Source: Turnera subulata
Lineage: Eukaryota > Streptophyta > Magnoliopsida > Malpighiales > Passifloraceae
Length of the DNA: 64,000 nt
Assembly (NCBI GenBank): GCA_028386065.3
Contig: JAKUCV010001080.1
Coordinates: 65,116-129,115, forward strand
Reading direction: 5' to 3'
Of the stretch, positions 33,405 to 45,656 are shown in pieces. Positions within the stretch are counted from its first letter, which is position 1. Every line of letters starts with the position of its first letter. A program made the translations under genes and the position numbers. Under the pieces are notes generated by a model. That model did not search any database. It worked only from the letters and a program-made list of their open reading frames with translations, and was not told the origin of the DNA.

Positions 33405-33787
33405 GGGTAAACACCTTTTAGAAATCTGGAGTTTTAATTTTTGTTCTTTTTGTATATATTGGGCAGCCCGAATGATGATATAGACATCTGTCCGGATCTA
33501 CTTCACACGTGGTACAATGTCATTGGCGCCAAGTGGAACTTTTATGGGTCTACAAATTAGAATATTCGAGAAATAAGGTGGGACTCACAATTTTATCCAT
33601 ATAGTGTCAATAGAATTGCAACACGTGTCAAGTGGATCCAGACAGATGGCCATGTCATCGCTTAGATTGCCCGAGGTACACAAAAGGGACAAAATTGAAA
33701 CTCGGAGTATATAAAAAGGACATAAAAACTCCGGAATATAAGATCAGGACAAATAGGAACTCCAGGCATATAAAAGGTGTTTAACCT
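33405..33787. mobile_element. Mutator-like MITE with 10-bp target site duplication
   Basis: This 383-bp element has diverged terminal inverted repeats beginning GGGTAAACACCTTTTA and AGGTTAAACACCTTTTA. They extend with interruptions through matching 'ctggagtt', 'catctgtc.ggatc.act' and 'cacgtg' segments. It is flanked by GAGTTTTTTT at 33395-33404 and 33788-33797. Long inverted arms with a 9-10-bp duplication fit the Mutator superfamily. No coding capacity. Confidence 0.78.
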
Positions 33788-33929
33788 GAGTTTTTTTTCC
33801 TTTTTTCAAAAGCTTTTTTCCATAGAGCTTGCTCTAGGGTTTTGATTCTTCTTTTTGTTGTATTTCCCATAATAGGATGGCGTTTGTATTTGATCTGAGA
33901 ATGGGTAGCGAAAATCTTGGGAGTTACTT

Positions 33930-35200
33930 CATACACTATATTCTCAAAATTCTTTACCATGGTTTTGTAGCTGAGATTTTAATGATTTTTTTTCATAAAG
34001 AGATTGGGTAAACTAACTCGAACCATGGCATCTATTCAAGATTTCAGGGATGTTTTTGTACACAACAATGGAATAAAAGAATATTAGTACCTATACTTGG
34101 TCTCGATTTGGTTTTTGGTACTCATACTGAAATTTCATGATTTTTGGTACCTATACTTGGTAGTTTCAATTAATTTTGGTACTTACGGTGGCCGGGGGGT
34201 CGCAAGAGACATGTAGCCATTTTATGTGAGGCCACGTCAGCAGGTGGTCAATCCCACTCGGGTTCTCCCAATATCGACCCGAAACCACAAAAAAACGACT
34301 CGTTCTAGGTCTAACCATACCAAATACACTAATTTTATTTTAAAATATATTTTTATATAAATGTACAAAATATTTTTTTAAAAAATAAAATTAAATTTTT
34401 AAAATAATTTTTTCGTAAATTTGTATAAAAAATGTATTATACTATAATTTTTTAAAATTATGAAATTTTATTTTAAAAAATTTAAAAATTTTATTTTAAA
34501 AAATTATAAAATTTTATATATTGTAAAAAAATATTTTATAAATTTCAGTATATTATAAAAAAATAAAATTTAATTTTAATAATAATTTTATTTTTAAAAA
34601 TTAAAATATAAAATTTATACTTATTTATATGTTCTTTTTTAAATTATAATTCTTAGGTTTTAATCTCACGTCTTTTTTACAAGTGAAATAAATTATCTAT
34701 TTTTAATTAATTTTATAATTTGTTTTATATTTAATCTCATTTTTTTAAAAAAATGAAAATTGGGATATTTGGTATGGTTAGACCCGGAACGGGTCGGGTT
34801 TTTGGTGGTTTTCAGTCAAAATTGGGGGAATCCGGGTGGGGTTGACTACCAGATGACGTGGCCTCACATAAAATGGACACGTGTCTCCGGCAACCGGAAG
34901 TACCAAACCTATTGAAAACTACTAAGTACAGGTACCAAAAATGATGAAATTTCAGTACGAGTACCAGAAACCAAATCGAGGCCAAGTACATGTACCAAAA
35001 ATTCCTTTACTCCACACAACAATAGCACAATCTACGTTATCAAGGGTTACGTTCATTTGGACTAGGGAGAAGATGTTGATGATATTGAGGAATGGTTGGA
35101 CAGGTTTGTGGCCACCGATTCTTGGAAACAAAATTTTCCTAATGTTTTCTGTCAAGCATTTTTTCTATGATAAGACGTCAGATTTTATTAATATTAGGAA
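33930..35200 (+). pseudogene. LINE endonuclease relic, split by a MITE
   Basis: Upstream of the MITE the plus strand carries 'ccatgg...gattttaatgat', encoding PW then a stop then DFND, the decayed GDFN endonuclease motif, followed by a VFVHNN segment. Directly after the MITE and one copy of its target site duplication, the reading continues through HLD-GEDVDDIEEWLDRFVATDSWKQ, which matches the LDRF endonuclease motif, towards a SDFI segment. Stops and the insertion make it non-functional. Assignment rests on short motifs in the right order. Confidence 0.6.
34070..35013. mobile_element. Palindromic Mutator-like MITE with 10-bp target site duplication
   Basis: This 944-bp element has inverted arms of about 240 bp starting GGAATAAAAGAAT and GGAGTAAAGGAAT. 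Both contain 'cctcgatttggttt.tggtac', 'tgaaatttcat.atttttggtacct' and GAGGCCACGTCA. It is flanked by ACACAACAAT at 34060-34069 and 35014-35023. The centre (34330-34760) is extremely AT-rich with no ORF. The arms and duplication length fit a non-autonomous Mutator-like element. It sits inside the LINE endonuclease relic. Confidence 0.92.
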
Positions 35201-36153
35201 ATGAGTACAGAGTTAAAAAACATAAAGTAGTACAAACATGTAGTGAGATCAAGTATATGATCTTGCAGAGTTAATCCGCACCGATATAGGTGATAGAAGG
35301 AACTAGAAAACACCACAAGAATCGAATATGGATGCCCATAATTTCCAAGAAACATCATAGTGAAGGAAGAAGTGGAGAGAAGTATCAGACTAGGGCAAAT
35401 ATCATTGTCAGACTAAGGTTGTTATAATTAACAAGGAAATGACTGACGGGTGCCTTTTCTTGAAGGATGAGCCAAAGAGATGATGAAGGTCATGGCCATT
35501 GATGAGCCTGTGTAGGTGACTTATTTCCCAGGGATTTGGGAGCTCATACAAATCCAATATATGCATGAAAACTATATTAGCAGAGAAAAGGGGATAGAGC
35601 CTGGTTGGTGTTATGAATGGAAGGCTTAGTGGCTGATAAGGATATTTGTTGCATTGTGCTCAAAGAGAAAATAATCTTTTCAATAACCTCTGCAATACCC
35701 AAAAGATTGCCTATATTCCAAGTATAATCAAGAAATTCCTGGTCAGAAGGGAGAAGAGGAGCTAAGGGGATACGCGAGGATAGAATTGTTGTGATGGGTT
35801 CAAAAGGGATTGAACAAGAGGATGAAGGAGTTAACATTTTTCATCCTGTTTTTATTGGAGAGAATATGATGGTTTGAAATAGAAGAACTTTTAGGTGAGG
35901 TGTTTGGATAAAGTTGAGCCTTGACTTACTTGGGGTTTTTTTGTATAGTGAGACAGGCAGAAGGTTAGGTCTTTGGTCGGGTCGTGCCGAAGTCCTTTAG
36001 GATCCTTTTATAGTCTTTTTGGATGAAATGCTTTTTAGGCATTGGATTTTTAAAATTTTTGCTAATGGAAGATGATCAAATTCATCAGTGCTAAGAAAGT
36101 CCTTGCAAGATCAAACGGGAAATTAGGCAGGCTTTTTTGCGCTTTGTTGTGGA
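35201..36153 (-). pseudogene. Minus-strand LINE ORF1 relic, part downstream of the Sirevirus insertion
   Basis: On the minus strand this continues the ORF1-like reading that ends against the Sirevirus at 45657. Removing the element and one copy of the GTGGA duplication restores a reading ...LKSP-QQSAKKP at the junction. Further down, an open stretch (35837-35577) of low-complexity Ser/Pro/Leu composition looks like the variable C-terminal tail of such ORF1 proteins. Towards 35201 I see nothing recognisable. No A-tail was found, so the 3' end is unknown. Confidence 0.45.
36149..36153. repeat. Target site duplication GTGGA, left copy
   Basis: Directly precedes the TGTTGGCC start of the Sirevirus LTR; the same five bases follow the element at 45657-45661. 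Confidence 0.75.
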
Positions 36154-37937
36154 TGTTGGCCTAAGGTTGGATTAGTATGTGCTTTGTGTTAATCATTTTC
36201 TATAATCTTAATTAAGCATGCTAACCGAAATAATTGATTATGTGTGGATTAGTGTTTGATTTTGTGTAAATCATATTTATTAATCCTTTTTATTCCTTAG
36301 CCATGTTTTGATGCTAACAAACTTTGAGTTTCAGACATGTATATTAAATCAAAGCATGCATGTGATACTTTTGTGTAGTAGACATGTCTCTTTCAAGTCT
36401 TGTTACATGTGCATCCATCCTAGACTCTATATTATATTATATATTAAACAAGCTAATTAGGTTTTGATTATGACAAACCTATGTGTAGCATGTGTTGTAC
36501 CTAACCATATATTGCAGCTCACATGAGGAGCCTCCAACCCGTGATCAAACATCACAATCAATCCAACCTGTGATCAAACATCACAATCAAGCCTTGGAAG
36601 ATGAGTGAGTGGGATTGGTTTTGGAGCATGAGATGTCGCTTTCAAAGTGCAAACTCCCATGCCACTCATGTTTGTTTAATCCCTAATGGCATTGGTCAAC
36701 AAACCTAGTACCTACTATTTTTGGGGATTGATTCTGTGATAGAAGCAACCTTAAACAAATCAAAAGGCAGCTGAATTCAAACTTCCTAAGACCAACCTAG
36801 GACTATACTAAACAATGTCATCATTGGTAAAAAAAGCTACAGTCTGATGGGTCTCTTGCCAAAGCGTGAAAGGGACAACAGGGAAGAAGAACGTTGACAC
36901 TCTGGCACCTCTGACAACAAAACGGGCTGGAATGAAAGGGACTCCTAATGGATTCAAATTGATTCAACCAAGTCCCACATGGAAATGCCAACCCTGGACT
37001 TTACAAAAGTTGCTGAAAAGTTGATGACTTGGCGTCTTCCATGAAAAATCTGACAGTGACAAGAGATTGATGATAGTTGGCTTTCTTTGGTCTTTGGGTC
37101 AAGCTAACCTATTACTAGGAAGTCAAAGAAACCTAGTACTCTATACTTCTGGAACTACACAGGATGATTCAAATAGTTTGCAGCTTCCTCTCTTAACGTT
37201 CATATCAAATCAGCATGTGAGCAACAACCTTGATCTTCACAAAAAGATACTGAATGATGGTGACTACTCAGGAGATTTAATTGAACGTTGTGGTGCCTTT
37301 CATGTCAAAACTCGGTGCAACTGACAGTGACACATAGTTGTTACTCTTGGAGGCTTCTTCCCCCATGCCTCTATATAAAGAAGACTAATTGATGAAAAAT
37401 GGCAGAGCAGCCAATGGAGAAAGAAGTGAGAAATTAGCAACAGCTCTCCTCCTAAGCTTGAGAGTGTTCAAAGATCCTTCCTTGTGCATTACATGTAAAT
37501 CTCTTGAGTGAGTCACTCATGAAGATATCTTGAGAGAGGTTATATCTTAGACAAGCTTATTAGTGCTTTGTACTGATTAGTGATAAGCAAAGCTAGGATT
37601 AGCTTTGAGAGAAGGTTTGCAAGTTGGACCTTAGAAAAACTTGTGAAAGATAGGCTTTTTTGGTTTAACCTATGAAGAAACCAATTGAGTGAGGTAGGAT
37701 AGGGGATATCTTACTGGGAAACTAAGAGCAATACTTGGATTAGCTTTGTGGGTATGAGAGGTTAGAGGTTAGCCTAGGTAAAACCTTGTACTATAGGTTA
37801 TTGGTTGATCCCATAAAAACCAAGGTTAGTGAAGGTTAGAAATCTCAAGGTGGACTACTTGAGTGGTGGAGGTAGTCCTGTTAGGCGAACCACTATAAAT
37901 CCTTTGTGTCAATATCTCTAACCCTCTCCTTAATTGT
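36154..37937 (+). repeat. 5' LTR of the Sirevirus, 3' end deleted
   Basis: Starts TGTTGGCCTAAGG. It aligns with the 3' LTR to 'ctccttaattgt' and then diverges, lacking the last 125 bases or so. It has a TATA element ctatataaag at 37371-37380. It also has a local tandem duplication near 36537-36596 absent from the other LTR, and holds the uninterrupted site TATATTAAAT (36340-36349) that the other LTR has around its MITE. Confidence 0.88.
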
Positions 37938-40500
37938 AAAGTTGCAAACCTCCTTCGAATTGGCATCAATAAAGCCGAATTGGAAAGAGCACAGTCTAGT
38001 GCAACAATCTATGTATTTTGGAGTCTCCTTGCATCATTCACAATGTCACAATTTAATTCAAGGAGTACAATCCGAATCAATTATTGAAGGATTCTGAGCT
38101 CTATCCAATGCTGTCTAGAGAACACACTCTAGCCAAGTATACAAATTTCAAGCTTAAAGAAAAGGAAGTAAATGAGAAAGACTTGGACTTGGCACTACAA
38201 GTGATTCGGATAGCGAGGACTTTGCGAATCTTTCCCCGTCAACAAGACAGGATTCTGAGGTAAATGATTCTTTTCATAAATTTATATTTGATGAGCTAAT
38301 TAATTGCTTGAGATTGTTGGAAAAGATGCAGAAAAGAACATTGCATGTAGAAAAAAATGTTGAAGTATTGGATTTGATAAAGTTATCCATAACACTTCAC
38401 ATGTAGAGCCTAGAATGTATCCTACATCATGTGCCAATATTGTTGATGATCTAAAAATGAATAATGATGTTCCTATGTTTATATGCAATGTTCTAGAGAA
38501 ATAAAACTTGTTCTAAATGTGGATGCTTGTGAAAAATAAATAATGAAAATGATGCTCTTAATGTGAATATTGAATTTGTCAAGTTCATTAAGGGAAGAGT
38601 TGGTATATACCTTCTCTTGATCACAAAGGCGTTTCTTGAAAAAGAAAAGTGTTGGAGTCATTCATTTGGCATTAAATCCCAAATGAACCTTAATGAATAA
38701 CTTTGGTAGAGCCAAACTTTTTAATGCATCACATTTCACATGTCATTATGATGAAAATGGAAGTCATGGCATGATACTTTTCATGATCAAAAGATGTATT
38801 GTGTTGATAAATATATTTGGCTACCGAAAGGTGCCAAAACTAACCCCAAGGACCCAAGTTTTTGTGGGTACCAAAAATATGATTCTTTTGGCAGAAAAAT
38901 AAGGATAGATGGACGTTGCAAAGTGGTTGCTCAACACATATAAAAGACCCATCAAGATTCTCATCCTTAAGCTAAGGTAATGTCATATTTAGTGTTAGCT
39001 CAAAAGTTAAGGCATTTGGTAAAGGTGATGATGATTTGATTCCTCCTTATAAGTTATTAGCAATATCTCTAAGAGGATACTCAAACATATCACAATTGTT
39101 AGTTGAAATAATTTTGGTAATACTTGTCCCAATTTTATGTCATGCATGCATTATGTATTTTTCATTGTTAGTATTTACTCTTCATAATGGTCGTCTACTT
39201 AAGTTTTGACAAATGAATTTGTTTTATATTCTGGTGAGTGTTTTAACATTGAAATTGATAGATTTTTTTTTGGTTTGCTGAAATTGTTAAGTATATTCAA
39301 ATGCTTTAGAAACGTTTTGGCATCATTGATGACAATTCTGGCACATTAAAAAATCTAAAAGGAGAAGCTATCTTTTGATGTTCTACACTTCATTTTTTAT
39401 TAACTAAAGTTTTATGATTTATTTGTGTTGTATGTCATCTTTAACATGTGCTTGTTGGTCATAACAAAGAACATTTAGTGAGCATATGACTGTTGCTTTT
39501 GATAGTCAATGCACTTGCTTTGGTCATGATGATTTCCTTCATAAAAGCTCATAAGTATATCTTATCCTTGATCATGTCATACTACTTGATGCTACTAATG
39601 AGTTGCTGTGTAAGGAATTTGAAAGCATAAGAGTACAGTGAATTCGAGATGAGCTTAATGGGATGATTGAACTTCGACCTCGGATTCCAAGTGAAGGAAC
39701 TTGATCTTCATCAACCAAGCTATGCATATAAAAGGTTTCCCAAACGATTTGGCACTGATGAAGACAATGCTGTCAAGTCTCAATGAGCATGACAATGATG
39801 TTAAACAAAGACGAAAATGGCAAAGAGATGACGGAAAGATATAACGATATGATTAATAGTGCTCTTTATCTCTCTGTTGCTACTAAATCTGATACTATGA
39901 TCAATGTTTGGTTTTGTCTATACTTCATTGTTGTCTTAAAGTATCCAAGCTAAGTGTTATCAAATGATCTTTTCAAGAGCTCAAAAGTAATATCTTTAGA
40001 TTAGATCACAATAGCCCAAAAGTTATTTTCTTTAAAACTGTTTAATTATTCTAATGATGACTTTGTTGGATATCTATTAGACTAAAAAGAACAAGTGGTT
40101 CTTGTTAGTGCATTGCATAATCATTTCTATCTTGGTTTAGCAAAAAGTACAATTTGGCGTCCGTGAAGCCGAATTTATTATTACTGGTGTTATGACATGC
40201 TCAAATTGGTTAGATGAAATATATGTTGTAGCCTAGATTATATATGCCTTCTCATTCTATGTGATAGCTCAAGTGTGCTTATCTCTCTAATGATTTAGTC
40301 TAACACTCATGTACCAAACACATTGAAGAGATACAAAATTTCATCAAAGATCATATGCTTAAGAAGGATATAACACTTGTTCTTGTCAAAAGTGAGAATT
40401 AACTTGCAGGTATTTTCACCAAGTGACTGAAGGAAGATCTGTTCACCAGGATTCATGTAGAGATTGAAATGTGCACTCCACATTGGAGTATCTACAATCC
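37938..40500 (+). pseudogene. Sirevirus gag-pol remnants
   Basis: Gag traces lie before about 38900, where a lysine-rich zinc-knuckle-side segment ends in PRTQVFVGTKN. Integrase and most of reverse transcriptase are missing. Around 39650-39790 the sequence encodes EFEMSLMG-LNFDLGFQVKELDLHQPSYA, the block just downstream of the Copia reverse transcriptase core. RNase H traces follow in order to about 40480 (a VGYLLD-KEQV segment, SSSVLISL, HVPNTLKRY and EGYNTCSC...ELTCRYF, the usual ADIFTK position). Many stops and frameshifts are present. Confidence 0.7.
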
Positions 40501-40579
40501 TTCTTTGGTGATATCTCTCAACTTTGACCTCTTTATATGTGAACATGCATATTCATTACTTAGTTCACGAACATTCAAT

Positions 40580-43332
40580 TGCACACTTGCACTTAACATT
40601 TGAGCAATGATGAAATTACGATGGAGATAAAAAAATGGATTGGTGAAATTGGTGACTTATGAAGAAATTAGAGAGCAAGCTGTTTTCGCATCAGAGATGC
40701 CACAAATTCAAAAGACAGATTTTGAAAAAGAAAGCATCGATTTTTGTGCAAAAATTGTAAAGAGAGGGCCTATTTTCAGCCCTATAGGCAGAAATCTTTC
40801 ACAAGCCGAGCCTGTCAAACCTGCTAGATTCTTGCAGCATGCCTGCTACTCAAAAGGTAATAGTTGGAAGAATACTTTTCAAAAAGTGAGAGATGGGGTT
40901 GTTGAGATAACCTCAAATAACTGTTGGGTAATCAATTTCCTTCATATTCACTTAACCATCTATCCGTTACTTTGCAAAAGTAACCATTGGGTGACAGAGA
41001 GAATTTGCATAGAGAATCTCAAGTGACCGTTGGGCAATTACAAAGTCTCATTCATATCCACTTACCCCAACTTTCTTTCCTACACTCTCTCTCTCATATC
41101 CTACCTTTATCCTTTGCATAAATGGAGTGAGATGAAACCTAACTATGGTGGAAATAATTCTTGTCTCTCTTTCCTTCCACAATTCAAAACCCAGACTCAA
41201 ATCAAGCCAATCTGATCTAAACACAAAAATCCTTATTTATCTCCACCCAAAATTCATAATGGAACAAGAAGCACACTTGTAGTAGGAGTTGAAGACTTTG
41301 GAAGTCTATCAAACCTTAAATTATGTAGTGTTCCTACTGGAGAAGACCTTACAGTATTCAAATAGAAGGATAGAGATGATATTTCGGTCAATAATCATAT
41401 TCTAAGCTCAAGTAAATCAAAGGCCCCTCAAGAAGAATCAAGTCAAGCTGAAAACTTCAAATGGTTTCTGAAGTCCAACATCCTAAGACCATTCATGAGA
41501 AAAACTTGTTGAAACATCACCAAGTCTTGGAGAGAAAATTAGAGAAGAAGAAGAAAAGACCAAGTCCTCATCCGTAAAAACAAGCTCAAAGGAAAACACT
41601 CAAGAGAAACTGAGTCAACATGAAACTGAATCTACTCCGGAAGTGCTACTATCAGAGACAATTCAGAATAAAAATTTTATGTCGAAGCACCACCAGATCT
41701 TGAAGAAATAATTATTGAAGAGCCTGAAAAGTCTACTTGGCTGCAGATCTGGAGAAGTTCGAAAGTGCTTTTGGCTTCTACGATGCCAAAACGGAAAATA
41801 AAGAGAAGCACAAGAGTAAAGAGGAGGACTTCTTACCAAAGCTTCTCAAAGAAAAGGAAAGAGAAATTTGTTAGAATTTCAGACTCTGAAGTATGAGAAA
41901 ATCTTCCAACATTGAGCAAGAAGAGTCCAAGTCTAGAGAACAAGCTTCTTTAATTCTCATAATAAGAAGTAGACGCTTTTTAAATCGAGAAAAGGAATAA
42001 AAAAGAGGAAGCTTGCTGAAGATACCTATCCATCTAATGAGACCAATAGAGGGAATGACAATGATCAAGAGCTGTTGTTGGTGGTAAAAATCCCTAAAGT
42101 TACACTATGCATTCTTTCCGAATTTTGTTAGACATAGAGTCAACAAAAGAGCAAGCTTTGAGACTCATATGTCACTTCTTAGAAAAGGCTTGTTCTTAAC
42201 TTGATTGAGAAACTTCTCACCAATATGGCCTTAAAAGCTTGATGATAGTGATGGAAGAATCATTGGAAAGAAGGAGGACTTCATGGTTTCCAATAGAAAA
42301 CTTGATGGGGTGATGCAAATGCAAAAAGAGCATGGACATATTGTTGGCTAAGGTCAGAGATTCTTCTTACTATCATCCACCACTTGCTGCCACTCCACAA
42401 GAAGAAGAATCTATTGCCCATTAAACCGGGTTTGACTCCTTCTCATCTATTACTCTTTAGATTCATGCATTCCCATATCATATACATATTTTTAATTGCT
42501 TGTTTGGATTTTACATTATTTTTATGTGCATATTATGTTGATTGTTGTATTTTTTTTTAGTTTTATGCTACACATTTTACTATCTATGGTAATATCATGT
42601 GCTAATTGGCTTTATCCATGCAAAATAGGGGATACATCATTAATAAGCTTTTTGAGCTCTTAGTTGATGCTTTTAGAAAAATTATTGTTGAGTCACAATT
42701 ACTGCATCATATTATTTTGACATTCTGATTTATTATTTATATTATTGTTGTTGTTATATATTTATATTTGCTTGTTGACTGATACTTTGAGTTGATTTTT
42801 GGCACGATTGATGCCAAAACGTGAGTATTTTCACTTGGTGAGTTATTAACACCTTTATGCAGGAATTTTGATCGTCCTCTTTCAGCTCACTTCCGATTTA
42901 TCTTATACAGAGAAGATCAATATTGAGCTCTAAATTTTATAACTCTGAAGATGTTTATCCTGCTAGTTGCTCTAGGTGTTATTGCATTTTTGTTGCAGGT
43001 CTATGGTTATCCCTTTTGTGTTGCAATTTGGCCTGAGGCATGCCAAAAAGTGATACAATCAGACTAACGTTGTTTGTTGACGTTTCTATTGACCGTACTT
43101 TATTACCGTGTTTTGTTGTTGATTTTTTGCTGGAATACAGTATCTTGATCTATTTTGGCTTATCTCAGTACTTCACACTTGGTCATATTAGCTTTTTGAG
43201 ATGCCAAAAGGAGGAAAAATAGTGTTGCGCGATTGCAAAAATGTTTTAGATAGGGGGAGCATTTGTGCAAAATTGATTTCAAAAGTTACTATCTTTTCAC
43301 GCAAAGTTTGTCATCATCAAAAAGAGGGAGAT
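40580..43332 (+). other. Sirevirus 3' region, possible envelope-like remnant
   Basis: Between RNase H and the 3' LTR lie about 2.7 kb. An open 129 codons at 40640-41026 has no recognised domain. Around 41500-41900 short frames are rich in Lys, Glu and Ser, with a basic KRKIKRSTRVKRRTSYQSFSKKR-like stretch read in one frame. Sireviruses often carry an envelope-like gene here, but I cannot show homology. The region ends in two purine-rich tracts before the LTR. Confidence 0.4.
43322..43332 (+). other. Polypurine tract of the Sirevirus
   Basis: AAGAGGGAGAT directly precedes the 3' LTR and follows 'catcatcaaa', a phrase shared by Sirevirus polypurine regions; it would prime plus-strand DNA synthesis. 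Confidence 0.75.
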
Positions 43333-43518
43333 TGTTGGCCTAAGGTTGGATTAGCATGTGCTTTGTGTTAATCATTTTCTATAATCTTAATTAAGCATGC
43401 TAACCGAGATAATTGATTATGTGTGGATTAGTGTTTGATTTTGTGTAAATCATATTTATTATTCCTCTTTATTCCTTAGCCATGTTTTGATGCGAACAAA
43501 CTTTGAGTTTCAGATATG

Positions 43519-43528
43519 TATATTAAAT
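43519..43528. repeat. MITE target site duplication TATATTAAAT, left copy
   Basis: Identical to 43967-43976; present once in the other LTR at 36340-36349. Confidence 0.93.
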
Positions 43529-43966
43529 GGGTTTCGGGTTTTTTGGGCCCCTATGTTTAGTGGTTTGGCCAATTTGGTACCCCGACATTTTTTTTGGTCG
43601 GGCATATACCCCGAGATTGCATGGGCAGGCCAAACGTATACCCCTGGTCAGGCACCTGCTGCCGTGGAGGCTGCCCGGGGTATTTGCGCGTGTTACTGTA
43701 GCAAAACGACGTCGTTTTAGAGGAATGGCTTTGAGTGAAGTGGGCCCCACTAAGCCACCTGTGTCCGACATGGCATGAAACGACGTCGTTTTGCTACAGT
43801 AACACGCGCAAATACCCGGACAGCCTCCACGTCAGCAGGTGCCTGACCAGGGGTATACGTTTGGCCTGCCCATGCAATCTCGGGGTATATGCCAGGCCAA
43901 AAAAAATGTCGGGGTACCAAATTGGCCAAACCACTAAACACGGGGGCCCAAAAAACCCAAAAACCC
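43529..43966. mobile_element. Palindromic Mutator-like MITE in the Sirevirus LTR
   Basis: This 438-bp element is almost entirely two inverted arms of about 190 bp that differ at only about ten positions. They run from GGGTTT-GGGTTTTTTGGGCC to GCAAAACGACGTCGTTT, around a short centre. It is flanked by a perfect 10-bp duplication, TATATTAAAT. GC content is far above the surroundings. No coding capacity; open frames on both strands are a consequence of the palindrome. The long arms and duplication length fit a Mutator-like family. Confidence 0.94.
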
Positions 43967-45656
43967 TATATTAAATCAACGCATGCATGTTATGCTTTTG
44001 TGTAGTAGACATGTCTCTTTCAAGTCTTGTTACATGTGTATCCATCCTAGACTCTATATTATATTATATATTAAACAAGCTAACTAGGTTTTGATTATGA
44101 CAAACCTATGTGTAGCATGTGTTGTACCTAACCATATATTGCAGCTCACATGAGGAGCCTCCAACCCGTGATCAAACATCACAATCAAGCCTTGGAAGAT
44201 GAGTGAGTGGGATTGGTTTTGGAGCATGAGATGTCGCTTTCAAAGTGCAAACTCCCATGCCATTCATGTTTGTTTAATCCCTAAAGGCATTGGTCAACAA
44301 ACCTAGTACCTACCATTTTTGGGGATTGATTCTGTGATAAAAGCAACCTTAAACAAATCAAAAGGCAGCTAAATTCAAACTTCCTAGGACCAACCTAGGA
44401 CTATACTAAACAATGTCATCAATGGTAAAAAAGTTGCAGTCTGATGGGTCTCGTGCCAAAGCGTGAAAGGGACAACAGGGAAGAAGAACAATGACACTCT
44501 GGCAGCTCTGACAACAAAACGGGCTGGAATGAAAGGGACTCCTAATGGATTCAAATTGATTCAACCAAGTCCCACATGGAAATGCCAACCCTGGACTTTA
44601 CAAAAGTTGCTGAAAAGTTGATGACCTGGCGTCTTCCATGAAAAATCTGACAGTGACAAGAGATTGATGATTGTTGGCTTTCTTTGGTCTTTGTGTCAAG
44701 CTAACCTATTACTAGAAAGTCAAAGAAACCTAGTACTCTATACTTCTGGAACTACACAGGATGATTCAAACAAGTTGCAGCGTTCTCTCTTCACGTTCAT
44801 ATCAAATCAGCATGTGAGCAACAACCTTGATCTTCACAAAAAGATGCTGAATGATGGTGACTACTCAGGAGATTTGAACGTTGTGGTGCCTTTCATGCCA
44901 GAACTCGATGGAACTGACAGTGACACATAGTTGTTACTCTTAGAGGCTTCTTCCCCCTTGCCTCTATATAAAGAAGACTAATTGATGAAGAATGGCAGAG
45001 CTGCCAATGGAGAAAGAAGTGAGAAATTAGCAACAGCTCTCCTCCTAAGCTTGAGAGTGTTCAAAGATCCTTCCTTGTACTTTACATGTAAATCTCTTAA
45101 GTGAGTCACTCATGAAGATATCTTGAGAGAGGGTTATATCTTAGACAAGCTTATGAGTGCTTTGTGTTGATTAGTGATAAGCAAAGCTAGGATTAGCTTT
45201 GAGAGAAGGTTTGCAAGATGCACCTTAGAAAAACTTATGAGAGATAGGCTTTGTTGGTTTAACCTATGAAGAAACCAATTGAGTGAGGTAGGATAGGGGA
45301 TATTTTACTGGGAAACTAAGAGCAAAGCTTGGATTAGCTTTGTGGGTATGAGAGGTTAGAGGTTAGCCTAGGTAAAACCTTGTACTATAGGTTATTGGTT
45401 GATCCCGTAAAAACCAAGGTTAGTGAAGGTTAGAAATCTCAAGGTGGACTACTTGAGTAGTGGATGTAGTCCTGTGTGGCGAACCACTATAAATCCTTTG
45501 TGCCAATATCTCCAACCCTCTCCTTAATTGTGTTTTAGTGTGTTCATAATTTCCCAGATTTAGATACAAAGTCGATTTGGCATTAGTGGCGCCAAATCGG
45601 TGATTAAGCGAAAAAGGGCTAATTCACCCCCCCACCCACCCCCCTTTGGACCTATA

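Larger units (their letters stand above)
36154..45656 (+). mobile_element. Sirevirus-type Copia retrotransposon
   Basis: Direct LTRs of about 1.8 kb (36154-37937; 43333-45656 including an inserted MITE) flank a decayed internal region, with GTGGA on both sides. The sequence before the 3' LTR, 'catcatcaaaaagagggagat', plus an upstream 'tagggggagc' (43252-43261), matches the polypurine arrangement characteristic of Sireviruses. Internal order on the plus strand is gag end, the last part of reverse transcriptase, Copia RNase H, then a long 3' region of the size where Sireviruses carry an envelope-like frame. The end of the 5' LTR and the primer binding site are deleted. All coding regions are broken. 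Confidence 0.85.
43333..45656 (+). repeat. 3' LTR of the Sirevirus, interrupted by a MITE
   Basis: Begins TGTTGGCCTAAGG and ends in a C-rich stretch then GGACCTATA before GTGGA. The expected CA end is not seen and is probably mutated. It has a TATA element ctatataaag at 44963-44972. A 438-bp MITE with its duplication is inserted at 43529. Confidence 0.85.

Noticed and set aside
43487..43974. Open frames of 63-83 codons on both strands
   Set aside because: They are mirror images created by the palindromic MITE.
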